Positions 17,411 to 25,342 are shown, numbered from the stretch's first letter. The stretch: 25,874 bases of DNA from JAWUWD01 sp034112085 (GCA_034112085.1 JAWUWD010000130.1:1-25874), one strand, 5' to 3'. Notes: generated by a model not told the origin, from the sequence alone. A program made the numbers and translations.

Positions 17411-17599
17411 TAACTTTGGGCCGGCATCAGGTCGATCAGTTATCTTGAAAATAACTTGATAGGGCTGTTCTCTTACATCGTTACATCCGGTTTGCCATTG
17501 AAACTGAGAAGTTGCTGGTGAAGGCCTGAAATCATTCGCAGCTGGATCAGGTGAAAAAGTTGGCTGGTTAGATGCGCCATTAAATAATTGAGAGAATAC

Positions 17600-17602
17600 T
17601 TA
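17600..17602 (-). other. In-frame TAA interrupting the surface protein frame
   Basis: On the minus strand the codons run ATT AAG ATT TAA GTA TTC TCT. The frame before and after is identical (18541 to 17600 and 17599 to 15653), so no insertion or deletion is involved. CAA (Gln) is the simplest ancestral codon. Confidence 0.9.
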
Positions 17603-18541
17603 AATCTTAATTTGATCATTATCTGGATCAATCCCACTGACGATTTCATTAATAATAGTCCCCGCTTCAACACATATATCTTCGGGAATCTCTAGATCTG
17701 GCCGCTCATTATTACAATCCTCTATTAGGATTTGCATATCTCTTGTGACATAACCGATCTGCCTCCACTGACTACCTCTAAATCTCCATTCGATGATTTT
17801 AAAAGCTATGTTATATTGTCCTTCAGCCCCAGGAGCATCCCACTTGACATCTCCAGTGGTTGAATTAATTGTGAATGTTGCTGTATCTCCATCTTCACTA
17901 CCCGTTTCAAATCCAGTTGGGTAAAGACTGGCATCGTCAAGTGGTTTGTAATTGACCACTTCCACCCCTCTATCCTGCTTCGGTGTAGTGAACTCATATG
18001 ACAAGCTGTCTCCATCTGGATCAAATGCTCCAGGATTGTGAAAAAATGCCACTTGAATACATCCTTCATCCACTGGAGGAATGAGCAATTCTGGTGATTG
18101 ATTACAACCAATAAAGGCATCAATAACAATTTGTGACTCTGTATAGAAAGGTGTCTCAACTGAATTGTCAATATTGAGTGTTCCTGCATTTCTATTAAGC
18201 TCTCGGTACCCTATGGTATAAAGTCCTTGAGCTGGAAATGTATGTGTAATGGTAACAACATTTCGTTCAATGCCATTCCCTACGTCTGTTGACGTAAATA
18301 AGTCACCACTGATGAGCAACGCATCGCTACCATCTCCAAAATCCATAAAGCCATCCCCAAAGTTTATGGTTGATCCTGTATCACGATACCCTGTGAATGT
18401 GATCTCAAATGTGAGATTGTTGCAGTTATTTCTGCGGATGGTGATTTCCCCTGCTCTTATATGCGTAGCTTCAACGGCATGAGAAGCTGTCAACATTAAC
18501 AGGAACACAATCAAAATTTTACAATACTTGACTGCATTCAT
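17600..18541 (-). CDS. N-terminal part of the split surface protein
   Basis: The part before the stop gives 313 residues. It has a signal peptide (about 1-22, ending in the SHAVEA region), the ATHIRAGEI segment that opens many Bacteroidota gliding/T9SS surface proteins, PKD-like beta regions, and the landmarks DGDSLSYE and WDAPGAEGQYNIAF, followed by YVTRDMQI and DICVEAGT. Alone it would lack the C-terminal sorting domain and so should stay in the periplasm or be degraded. The frame is open to a GTG at 18574, but ATG 18541 gives the better signal peptide. Confidence 0.75.
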   Translation of the reverse strand: MNAVKYCKILIVFLLMLTASHAVEATHIRAGEITIRRNNCNNLTFEITFTGYRDTGSTINFGDGFMDFGDGSDALLISGDLFTSTDVGNGIERNVVTITHTFPAQGLYTIGYRELNRNAGTLNIDNSVETPFYTESQIVIDAFIGCNQSPELLIPPVDEGCIQVAFFHNPGAFDPDGDSLSYEFTTPKQDRGVEVVNYKPLDDASLYPTGFETGSEDGDTATFTINSTTGDVKWDAPGAEGQYNIAFKIIEWRFRGSQWRQIGYVTRDMQILIEDCNNERPDLEIPEDICVEAGTIINEIVSGIDPDNDQIKI

Positions 18542-18744
18542 ATTATTTGGAATAATTTTATCAATTGAGTACACTTCGTTTATTTCTTTTTAAAACAGAA
18601 AAATGATGCAAATAGTTACAATTAGTTTCTATTAATTCATGACTATCCAAACAAAAACCATGCTATCAAATATATAAAAAATCAGTCTGCTATTCTTGAT
18701 CTTATCTCTTAATATTGTGATTGAACATAAATGGTGATAATAAT

Positions 18745-18984
18745 ATGAGAATGATTAAAGAGATTCCACATGACAAATATAAAATTAGCATTTTCTCATG
18801 GAACAATAAATATATCATCAAGCTAGAATACGGACAACTTGAGCAGACCTACAAAGTTAGTGAATGGGATCTCACAAGTGAAGATGAGGTAGCTGAGATA
18901 GTTAACTTACTTATTGAGAATATTGGAGACGACATCTTTAGTCAAATGAATAGCAATTTATCAAATGCATTAGATAAGATTTAA
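18745..18984 (+). CDS. Small protein of unknown function
   Basis: A 79-residue protein starting MRMIKEIPHDKYKI. The frame is open upstream to a TTG at 18721, but ATG 18745 is preferred, with a weak GGTG 8 bases before it. It has no signal peptide or membrane segment. The first half is predicted beta (KISIFSWNNKYIIKLEYG, LEQTYKVSE), the second half acidic and helical (EDEVAEIVNLLIENIGDDIF). Codon use is like that of its neighbours and the pattern looks like a real folded small protein; I believe similar short proteins exist in related bacteria but cannot confirm it. It lies 111 bases before the lipoprotein gene in the same direction. Confidence 0.7.
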   Translation: MRMIKEIPHDKYKISIFSWNNKYIIKLEYGQLEQTYKVSEWDLTSEDEVAEIVNLLIENIGDDIFSQMNSNLSNALDKI

Positions 18985-19024
18985 GATTTAAAACGTATTA
19001 ATTAATCCAGATACTTAGAATTTT

Positions 19025-19066
19025 GCCTAAAATTAAATAGTTTAGGCGTTAGTTTTAATACCTAAA
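19025..19066 (+). promoter_or_regulatory. Three-part inverted repeat in the lipoprotein leader
   Basis: GCCTAAA (19025-19031) pairs with TTTAGGC (19041-19047) over a 9-base loop. A further CCTAAA (19061-19066) could pair with the same TTTAGG instead. The first hairpin is followed by GTTAGTTTTAAT, a poor U-tract, so it may end the small-protein transcript or form alternative structures 30 to 70 bases before the lipoprotein ATG. Confidence 0.45.
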
Positions 19067-19095
19067 CCATCAATATTTTATAATATCGTACAATT

Positions 19096-19992
19096 ATGAA
19101 ACAACAATCAACCATCGGGAAGTTACTTGCTTTATTAGTCATCATAGGACTTGCTTCTTGTGGACAAAAGACAAACACAGAATCAGAAACTAATAATTCA
19201 GAAGCATTTGATCAAGCAGAAAGTGAAGTGAAAGATCAAATCGAGTCTGTGGTTTATGATATTCCAGCACCTTCTGAAATTCCATTTCTTTTACAAGCCA
19301 CTGGAGCAGAATTCAATGAGAGCTTGATCAACAATATCGGAAAGATAGGAGAATACGAAATCACCAACGATGCTGCATCAATGAACCTTGGTGTATATGC
19401 AACAGACATTGGTTATTTGGTCTCTTACGGCAAAGTACAAGAGGCTCTTAACTACATGTCATCTACTAAAAGCCTAGCGGATCACTTGGGTGTTTCTGCT
19501 GCGATTAATGTTACTCTTTTAAAGAGATTTGAAGGTAATCTTGCTAACAAAGATTCTTTGGCTTTCATTCTTAACGAAGCGATCGGAGAGACTGACCAAT
19601 TCCTAAAAGATGATAGTAGATCAAGAATGGCTGCTCTTTTGATTACAGGAAGTTTTGTAGAAGGTCTGTACATAGCTACAGAACTAATCAAAACTTACCC
19701 AAAAGACTTACTTCCAGAAGACAGCAGGAACTTGGTATTATCCCCCCTTATGAGAGTAATATTAGAGCAGGAGAAAGCACTTGGTGATCTTCTTAACCTA
19801 TTGGGAACTATTGAGCAAGCTCAGCCAGTTGGAGGCATTAAAGAGCAGCTGATTGAGCTTCAAGAACTATATAAGTCACTTAATATAGCTGAGCAAATTG
19901 CAAACAATCAATCTAGCATGGTTTTAACTGACTCCACTTTGATTGATATCACTTCAAAAGTAGATGAAATCAGAATGTCTATAACAAAATAG
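19096..19992 (+). CDS. Lipoprotein of unknown function
   Basis: A 298-residue protein with a lipoprotein signal peptide: positively charged start, hydrophobic core (LLALLVIIGLA) and lipobox LASC with C22. A low-complexity acidic and Asn-rich linker (about 25-45) precedes a mostly helical domain. Recognisable landmarks are IPFLLQATGAEFNESL (about 64-79), LGVYATDIGYLVSYGKVQEALNYM, and the alternating helical region to the end. No enzyme motif, metal site or repeat family is evident, so I give no function. Family knowledge: similar proteins seem common in Bacteroidota as conserved hypotheticals. It ends 20 bases before a strong terminator and follows the small protein; both are separated from the ABC transporter. 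Confidence 0.85.
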   Translation: MKQQSTIGKLLALLVIIGLASCGQKTNTESETNNSEAFDQAESEVKDQIESVVYDIPAPSEIPFLLQATGAEFNESLINNIGKIGEYEITNDAASMNLGVYATDIGYLVSYGKVQEALNYMSSTKSLADHLGVSAAINVTLLKRFEGNLANKDSLAFILNEAIGETDQFLKDDSRSRMAALLITGSFVEGLYIATELIKTYPKDLLPEDSRNLVLSPLMRVILEQEKALGDLLNLLGTIEQAQPVGGIKEQLIELQELYKSLNIAEQIANNQSSMVLTDSTLIDITSKVDEIRMSITK

Positions 19993-20012
19993 AATTCTAC
20001 AAGACTCAAATT

Positions 20013-20039
20013 AAAAGACAGGATTTCCTGTCTTTTTTT
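20013..20039 (+). terminator. Rho-independent terminator after the lipoprotein gene
   Basis: GACAGG (20017-20022), an ATTT loop and CCTGTC (20027-20032) are followed by seven T (20033-20039); the four A before the stem can extend it by pairing with T. It starts 21 bases after the lipoprotein stop. Confidence 0.9.
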
Positions 20040-20092
20040 GTTTCCATGAAATAATCTAACAATCATTTCAATAATACTCTAGACAGTAGTAT

Positions 20093-20119
20093 CTTGAAAT
20101 TCAACACCAACTTGAAATT
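20093..20119 (+). repeat. Direct repeat CTTGAAATT x2 before the ABC transporter
   Basis: Two copies of CTTGAAATT (20093-20101 and 20111-20119), 18 bases start to start, lie directly before the ATG at 20122. They could be tandem operator half-sites or chance in AT-rich DNA. Confidence 0.35.
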
Positions 20120-20121
20120 TC

Positions 20122-23100
20122 ATGAGTGAAGCATTATTACAGGCAATCATCAAGCTATTTGCAATCGTAGCTAAAGAAGATGAAGTAACTGCTGACGAAC
20201 GAATTCAAATAGAAGATTTCTTAAATACGCACCTCAACAAAAATGCTGTGGGAGGGTATATGCAGCAATTTGATGAATATTCGGGTTCACTGCCTGTAGG
20301 AGAAGGGCATCAAGAGCAAGAGCTAGCTAACATTAATGATCTCTGTGGTAAAATAAATCAGGAACTCACTCAACAACAAAAAATTGTCATCATTCTAGAG
20401 CTCATAGGAATCATCTTAGCAGATGGAGAGATTTCTACTCGAGAAGAAGAACTTGTCACAAATATTGGAAATGCATTCAATGTATCCAAAGAAGAGATAG
20501 AAGACATCAAGGCCTATGTTATTGGTGAAAATGAGGCAGATCTTAATTTTAAGCATATTCTGATTGTTAATAATCAAGAAGGAAACCCTTCAAAATCTCA
20601 TTTTCAAATAACTAGACCAGAGATCAATGGCCTAATTGCCATTCTCAGACTCACCTATGTAGACACTTATTTCATCAAGTACATCGGTGAAAGCGACTTA
20701 TACCTCAATGGCGTACCTCTGAATCAAAAAAAAATAGGCATATTCTCTACTGGTAGCACAATAAGAGGAGATAAAATGAACCCTGTCTACTATAGTGATG
20801 TGGTGAGCCATTTTATGAAGTCTGGTGACGAAACAAAAATCACTTTTGAAGCAGATGATATTCATTTCAAATTCAAAAATGGAAAACTAGGTCTTAGGGA
20901 AATTAACATCAAAGAAGAGTCTGGAAAACTAATCGGCCTCATGGGGGCTAGTGGTGCCGGGAAGTCCACTCTACTCAATGTCCTTAATGGGCACGACACA
21001 CCTTCTCAAGGTCGTGTGAGAATTAATGGTATTGATATTCACAAAGACATAGACCAAGTAGAAGGAGTTATAGGATTTGTACCTCAAGATGATCTTTTAA
21101 TAGAAGATCTGACGGTATATCAAAACTTATACTATGCTTCTAAGTTGTGCTTTGACAACTTAAGTGAGAAGGAACTTAACGAGCTCATTATGAAAGCGCT
21201 CAACAACCTTGGGCTCACAGAAACGAAAGATCTCAAAGTTGGATCACCGCTGGAAAAAACCATCAGTGGCGGGCAACGTAAACGGCTAAATATAGGCCTA
21301 GAACTGCTGAGAGAACCCTCAGTTCTTTTTGTAGACGAACCTACCTCTGGACTTTCTTCAAGAGATTCTGAAAACATTATGGATCTGCTCAAAGAGCTCT
21401 CTTTAAAAGGGAAGTTAATCTTTGTAGTGATTCATCAGCCATCTTCAGACATCTTCAAAATGTTCGACAAACTAGTCATTTTGGATGTCGGAGGATATCA
21501 AATCTATTATGGAAATCCTGTAGAGGCGGTTGTTTACTTCAAGAAGATGATCAAAATGATCAATAGTGAGAAAGGGGAATGCATCTCCTGTGGTAATGTC
21601 AATCCAGAACAAATCTTCAACATTATTGAAACCAAAGTGGTCAATGAATACGGAAGATTCACTAATGAACGAAAGATCTCACCAATACAATATAACACCT
21701 ACTTTAAAGATCACTCAGTCATACCAGAAATCAAAACATCAACGCTAGCGCCACCTTCTTCTCTGAATATACCGAATAAGTTAAAGCAAATACATATCTT
21801 CTGCATGAGGGATGTGTTTTCGAAGTTGAGCAACAAGCAATACTTACTCATCAACCTTTTAGAAGCTCCTATATTAGCTTTTCTATTAGCATTCATTGTC
21901 AAGTATTACAACACTTTCGACACGACTCACTCTGGCTATATATTTAGCCAAAACGTGAATATTCCAGCTTACTTATTCATGAGTATCATTGTCGCCTTAT
22001 TTATGGGGTTGACAGTGAGTGCAGAAGAGATTATTAGAGATCGGAAAATCCTCAAACGAGAAGCATTTTTGAATCTGAGTAGGAGTAGCTATCTCCTCTC
22101 TAAGGTATCAATCCTCTTTATCCTTTCCGCTATACAAACACTATCATTTGCAGTCATTGGGAATCTCATTTTGGAAATTCACGGAATGACTTTCACCTAT
22201 TGGATGATATTATTTTCCACTTCATGTCTAGCTAATATTATTGGACTTAATATTTCATCAGCATTCAATTCTGCAGTTACCATCTATATTTTAATCCCTA
22301 TACTGCTTATCCCTCAGTTGATTCTAAGCGGTGTTGTTGTAGAGTTTGACAAACTCAACCCAAGTCTTAATAGCGATAGTACTGTGCCCTGGGTTGGTGA
22401 GGTAATGGCTTCTCGGTGGGCATTTGAAGCTGCAATGGTAGCACAATTCAAAGATAATAAATATGAAAGTAAATTCTACACATATGACAAAATAATGGCA
22501 GAATCAGACTACAGAAAAGTGTACTATATTCCAACTTTGGAATCTAAGTTAGAGTATTGCCTTAACAACTTAAAAAGCACTGATGAGGGCATAAAAGCAA
22601 AGATGAGCAGTAATCTGGAACTATTAAGAAATGAAATAACTAAAGAGCTCAATTACATTGGTGACAATAAGTTTGGTCATACAGAAAACCTATATCTTGG
22701 AAAATTTGACTCCACAATGTATTCACATGTGAACGCATTTTTAGAAACCTTGCAGAAATTCTATATCAACCGATACAACAAAGCTGACCAGTACCGGGAC
22801 AATATGATTCACGAAATGACGAATACCGCAGAGAAAAAGGAAGCATTTGAATTAGTCAAGGCAAGGCACTTTAATCAGAGTATCGCAACACTAGTGAAAA
22901 ATCAGAATGATGCCCACCGTATCATCGAACATGAAGGTAAACTGATACAAAAAGTTTTTCCAATATATATGACTCCACACCCTTCAGGGATCTTTGATTT
23001 TAGAGATCAATTTTATGTCCCACATAAACATTTCATGGGCAGGCATTTTGACACTGTCTATTTCAATATAACTATAATTTGGACCATGTCGCTATTTTTG

Positions 23101-23166
23101 ATGTTTACCCTTTATTTTGATATACCAAAAAAAGTAGTGGATGGACTTAGCAACATCAAGCGATAA
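20122..23166 (+). CDS. TerB - FHA-like - ABCG-type ABC transporter fusion
   Basis: A 1014-residue half-transporter with extra N-terminal domains. Residues 1-135 are TerB-like (DEVTADER 20-27, ADGEISTREEE 100-110). About 145-250 resembles the FHA-like beta domain found before some ABCG proteins (YLNGVPL, STIRGDKMNPVYYSDVV). The nucleotide-binding domain (about 250-475) has Walker A GASGAGKST (275-283), Q-loop Q322, signature ISGGQ (381-385), Walker B VLFVDEP (D405, E406) and H438. A CxxC-containing linker (GECISCGNVNPEQIF, C487, C490) leads to the ABC2-type membrane domain with about six helices (575-595, 615-635, 660-683, 692-712, 716-738, 979-998). A large insertion of about 240 residues (740-978) lies between the last two helices, probably outside the membrane. 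It likely exports lipid or another amphipathic substrate, unknown. It precedes the YdcF-like gene by 9 bases and follows a terminator. Confidence 0.88.
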   Translation: MSEALLQAIIKLFAIVAKEDEVTADERIQIEDFLNTHLNKNAVGGYMQQFDEYSGSLPVGEGHQEQELANINDLCGKINQELTQQQKIVIILELIGIILADGEISTREEELVTNIGNAFNVSKEEIEDIKAYVIGENEADLNFKHILIVNNQEGNPSKSHFQITRPEINGLIAILRLTYVDTYFIKYIGESDLYLNGVPLNQKKIGIFSTGSTIRGDKMNPVYYSDVVSHFMKSGDETKITFEADDIHFKFKNGKLGLREINIKEESGKLIGLMGASGAGKSTLLNVLNGHDTPSQGRVRINGIDIHKDIDQVEGVIGFVPQDDLLIEDLTVYQNLYYASKLCFDNLSEKELNELIMKALNNLGLTETKDLKVGSPLEKTISGGQRKRLNIGLELLREPSVLFVDEPTSGLSSRDSENIMDLLKELSLKGKLIFVVIHQPSSDIFKMFDKLVILDVGGYQIYYGNPVEAVVYFKKMIKMINSEKGECISCGNVNPEQIFNIIETKVVNEYGRFTNERKISPIQYNTYFKDHSVIPEIKTSTLAPPSSLNIPNKLKQIHIFCMRDVFSKLSNKQYLLINLLEAPILAFLLAFIVKYYNTFDTTHSGYIFSQNVNIPAYLFMSIIVALFMGLTVSAEEIIRDRKILKREAFLNLSRSSYLLSKVSILFILSAIQTLSFAVIGNLILEIHGMTFTYWMILFSTSCLANIIGLNISSAFNSAVTIYILIPILLIPQLILSGVVVEFDKLNPSLNSDSTVPWVGEVMASRWAFEAAMVAQFKDNKYESKFYTYDKIMAESDYRKVYYIPTLESKLEYCLNNLKSTDEGIKAKMSSNLELLRNEITKELNYIGDNKFGHTENLYLGKFDSTMYSHVNAFLETLQKFYINRYNKADQYRDNMIHEMTNTAEKKEAFELVKARHFNQSIATLVKNQNDAHRIIEHEGKLIQKVFPIYMTPHPSGIFDFRDQFYVPHKHFMGRHFDTVYFNITIIWTMSLFLMFTLYFDIPKKVVDGLSNIKR

Positions 23167-23175
23167 ATATTCTCT

Positions 23176-23946
23176 ATGTTCTTTATTCTCTCTAAAACGC
23201 TGTATTTCTTCTTAATGCCGCTGCCTATCATATTTATAATAATAGGTACTGGTGTATTAATGAAAAACAAGAGATGGAAAAAACGATTAATAATAGGTGG
23301 GTTAAGCCTGTTCCTGTTTTTTTCAAACCCCTACCTTGCCAACATTAGTATGAAAGCATGGGAAGGAGCACCACTACCACTCAAGAACCTACCTTCTCAT
23401 GATATTGGCATCGTCCTAACGGGAATCACCAATAGATACAAGAAACCTAATGACCGTGTTTACCTAGCGCGAGGTGCTGACAGAATCCTTCATGCCATGC
23501 AGCTATACAAGCTTGGGCTTATCAAGAAGATATTAATAAGTGGTGGCTCAGGAAAACTGATAGATAATACTGTTGATATCAAAGAAGCTGATGAACTAAA
23601 GAAAATATTACTTATGGGAGAAGTCCCAGACGATGATATCATAATCGAAAACAAATCCCGAAACACGCACGAAAGTGCCATAGAATGCACAAAAATACTT
23701 GTCACTCAATTCCCAAATCAGTCAGTTTTACTGATCACTTCCGCATTTCACATTCCCCGAGCTAGTGCTTGTTTTGATAAACAAGAATATATTACCACAA
23801 GTTTTGGAACAGATTACTTTAATCATGATAAAACATATAACCTAGACGATTTTATTGTCCCGAAGTCAAGCGCCATAAAGATATGGGAAATAATACTGCA
23901 TGAATCTTTAGGGATAGGAATGTACTGGGCCCTAGGATACATTTAG
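23176..23946 (+). CDS. YdcF/SanA/ElyC-type DUF218 membrane protein
   Basis: A 256-residue protein with two N-terminal membrane helices (about 4-27 and 38-56) and a DUF218 domain (about 77-250): DIGIVLTGI, RGADRILHAMQLYKLGLIKKILISGG (here split as RGADRILHAMQLYK and ILISGG), the NKSRNTHESA motif, and VLLITSAFHIPRASACF. The domain lies on the far side of the membrane or at its surface. Related proteins (ElyC, SanA) affect cell-envelope maintenance and undecaprenyl-phosphate handling; the enzymatic role is not settled, so the name is generic. It starts 9 bases after the ABC transporter and is almost surely co-transcribed. Its last 15 bases overlap the end of the EI24-like gene on the other strand. 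Confidence 0.87.
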   Translation: MFFILSKTLYFFLMPLPIIFIIIGTGVLMKNKRWKKRLIIGGLSLFLFFSNPYLANISMKAWEGAPLPLKNLPSHDIGIVLTGITNRYKKPNDRVYLARGADRILHAMQLYKLGLIKKILISGGSGKLIDNTVDIKEADELKKILLMGEVPDDDIIIENKSRNTHESAIECTKILVTQFPNQSVLLITSAFHIPRASACFDKQEYITTSFGTDYFNHDKTYNLDDFIVPKSSAIKIWEIILHESLGIGMYWALGYI

Positions 23947-24702
23947 GTCATCAAGGCTGACAACTTTATTGAAAGCTAAGCCAGCAGCTACTACAGCTAG
24001 CACTGGCGCTACCAACACTCCCAAGAACGGTACGAATAGCATGATATTAAACATACTCCCAATGCCCAAAATCAACCCTTTGTGCTGATTGATCATTTCC
24101 CGACTAGCCTTAGCAGATATCATCATAAATTCATTTCGATAATCGAGCATTGCAAATCCAAAGTAATAACTCTCTACAGCAAATATGACAAATGGAGCCA
24201 ACACTGCTAAAACAGGAATGGCAAAAGCCAGTAGAAGAATACAGGTCGTCAGGAGTAATTCCATTCCCAGATTCCTGAGTGCTATAGTCACTCCCCTAAC
24301 GACATCTTTTACAAATTGACTTGTTGTGAATGGTTTCAGTTTACCCGTGCTTATCTCTTGAATTTTATCTGAGATAAAAGCTAACATAGGTGCAAAAAAA
24401 ATGAGCACAATATACCTGAATAGCTTTAAGTAAAGCATAATGATTATCAAACGAACAAATACAGAAATCACTACTTGCAGACTCACCTTCCACCAACTAT
24501 CTCCAGTAACCCCTATTTGCATCAATAAATACTCAAGCAAGTCTCCTGTGTAAACCCAAGAGAAATACCCAACGATGAAGAAAGCCAATAAGTTAAGTAA
24601 ACAAGGAATAATTAACCAATACCATAACCGGTGTTTTTTCACAAAGCTGTATGCAATTGAATAATGACCTAATCCAACACCAAATTCATTAAAAAACTTC
24701 AT
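23932..24702 (-). CDS. EI24/CysZ-like multi-pass membrane protein
   Basis: A 256-residue protein with about four to six membrane segments (about 28-50, 73-110, 146-178, 210-243) and the N-terminal FGVGLGHYSIAYSFVKKHR and internal LDYRNEF landmarks of the EI24 (DUF540) family, to which CysZ sulfate transporters belong. Sulfate transport is possible but there are no cysteine-synthesis genes near to support it, so cysZ is not used as a name. The conserved YYFGFAMLDYRNE segment is the best marker. It follows the rhodanese lipoprotein gene by 10 bases, so the two form an operon; a sulfur-related theme is suggestive. It overlaps the YdcF-like gene tail-to-tail by 15 bases. ATG at 24702. Confidence 0.87.
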   Translation of the reverse strand: MKFFNEFGVGLGHYSIAYSFVKKHRLWYWLIIPCLLNLLAFFIVGYFSWVYTGDLLEYLLMQIGVTGDSWWKVSLQVVISVFVRLIIIMLYLKLFRYIVLIFFAPMLAFISDKIQEISTGKLKPFTTSQFVKDVVRGVTIALRNLGMELLLTTCILLLAFAIPVLAVLAPFVIFAVESYYFGFAMLDYRNEFMMISAKASREMINQHKGLILGIGSMFNIMLFVPFLGVLVAPVLAVVAAGLAFNKVVSLDDLNVS

Positions 24703-24712
24703 TTAGGATAAG

Positions 24713-25099
24713 CTATTCGGTCAGAAATCCAGCAGATTTCCATGCGGTAATTCCTCCGTCCAAATCGTAAACATTATTAAAGCCGCTCTTATCCATCAAT
24801 GATTTTGTGTTACCACTACGGCCTCCTCCCTTACAATAAACCATATAAGTCTTAGACTTATCAAGCCCGCTAATCTTCTCTTTAAAATTATCATCCTGAT
24901 AATTGATGATTAATGGAGTCCCAATCACACCTTCAGACACTTCTCCAGGAGTACGTACATCAAGCACAATAATATCTTGATTAGCCATCATTTCTTTAAA
25001 CTCAACTGGATTGATTAGATATGATGTTTCTTCAGCTGGGCCAGAACCAGAGCAAGCAATGGTTGAAAATAAAACGAGTAATACAAATATATTTTTCAT
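24713..25099 (-). CDS. Rhodanese-domain lipoprotein
   Basis: A 128-residue protein with a lipoprotein signal peptide (MKNIFVLLVLFSTIAC, lipobox TIAC, C16) and one rhodanese domain (about 29-126). Rhodanese landmarks: IIVLDVRTPGE (43-53), the active-site loop YCKGGGRS with C89, and LDGGITAWKSAGF near the end, where the catalytic loop is complete. It is predicted to be anchored in the envelope and to handle persulfide sulfur there, but the substrate is unknown. It is the first gene of a two-gene unit with an EI24-like membrane protein 10 bases downstream. ATG at 25099; no strong promoter match was found upstream, although a TAGAGTTTG sequence is one base too long for the -7 consensus. Confidence 0.93.
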   Translation of the reverse strand: MKNIFVLLVLFSTIACSGSGPAEETSYLINPVEFKEMMANQDIIVLDVRTPGEVSEGVIGTPLIINYQDDNFKEKISGLDKSKTYMVYCKGGGRSGNTKSLMDKSGFNNVYDLDGGITAWKSAGFLTE

Positions 25100-25307
25100 A
25101 GTGTCTTAGATATGAGTTCAAACAAACTCTATTAATCTTGAAATTAGGACAATAATTAAAACACACCTATCATTTATCAAGAAATGAATCAGTAAGGCCT
25201 ATCATTTGTAATGATCAAAAAATCAATCGAAACCATAAATTATTCTTCTACGAGCTCAAACAACATATTCTTCTATTTTCCGATATCTTTATAAATATTT
25301 CACCCCC

Positions 25308-25342
25308 ATGCAACCAATCTACCACTAGTTGCATCTTGGTAG
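25308..25342 (+). promoter_or_regulatory. Interleaved inverted repeats in the sigma-factor leader
   Basis: ATGCAAC (25308-25314) is complementary to GTTGCAT (25328-25334); CTACCA (25319-25324) is complementary to TGGTAG (25337-25342). The two pairs interleave, so the RNA could form only one hairpin at a time (the 2-base link is too short for an easy pseudoknot). The last arm ends 17 bases before the sigma-factor ATG. It may also be two overlapping protein-binding palindromes. Nothing else recognisable lies in the 260 bases 25100-25359, apart from a TATCTTTA near -7 match at 25274-25281. Confidence 0.45.

Larger units (their letters stand above)
15653..18541 (-). pseudogene. Type IX-secreted surface protein gene interrupted by an in-frame TAA
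   Basis: The frame from ATG 18541 runs to a TAA at 17602-17600 (codon 314), then continues in exactly the same frame, with no other stop, to the real end at 15653 (962 residues if the stop is ignored). The sequence on both sides reads as one protein: DPDNDQIKI before the stop, VFSQLFNGASNQPTF directly after, then QWQTGCNDVREQPYQV and the WNITVV strand, the normal order in this family of large Bacteroidota surface proteins. One C-to-T change in a CAA codon would explain the stop. It is therefore a recent nonsense mutation, a sequencing error, or a case of readthrough. No domain looks otherwise decayed. The whole would be a secreted, multi-domain, cell-surface or adhesin-like protein. Confidence 0.8.

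Noticed and set aside
17473..17673. A 66-residue open frame spanning the stop in the surface-protein gene, which at first suggested a frameshift there
   Set aside because: Its translation has no resemblance to the family, while the original frame continues with family landmarks immediately after the stop. The break is a nonsense codon, not a frameshift.
25120..25135. Short inverted repeat GAGTT / AACTC upstream of the rhodanese gene
   Set aside because: Only 5 bp with a 6-base loop; such repeats are frequent by chance in AT-rich DNA.
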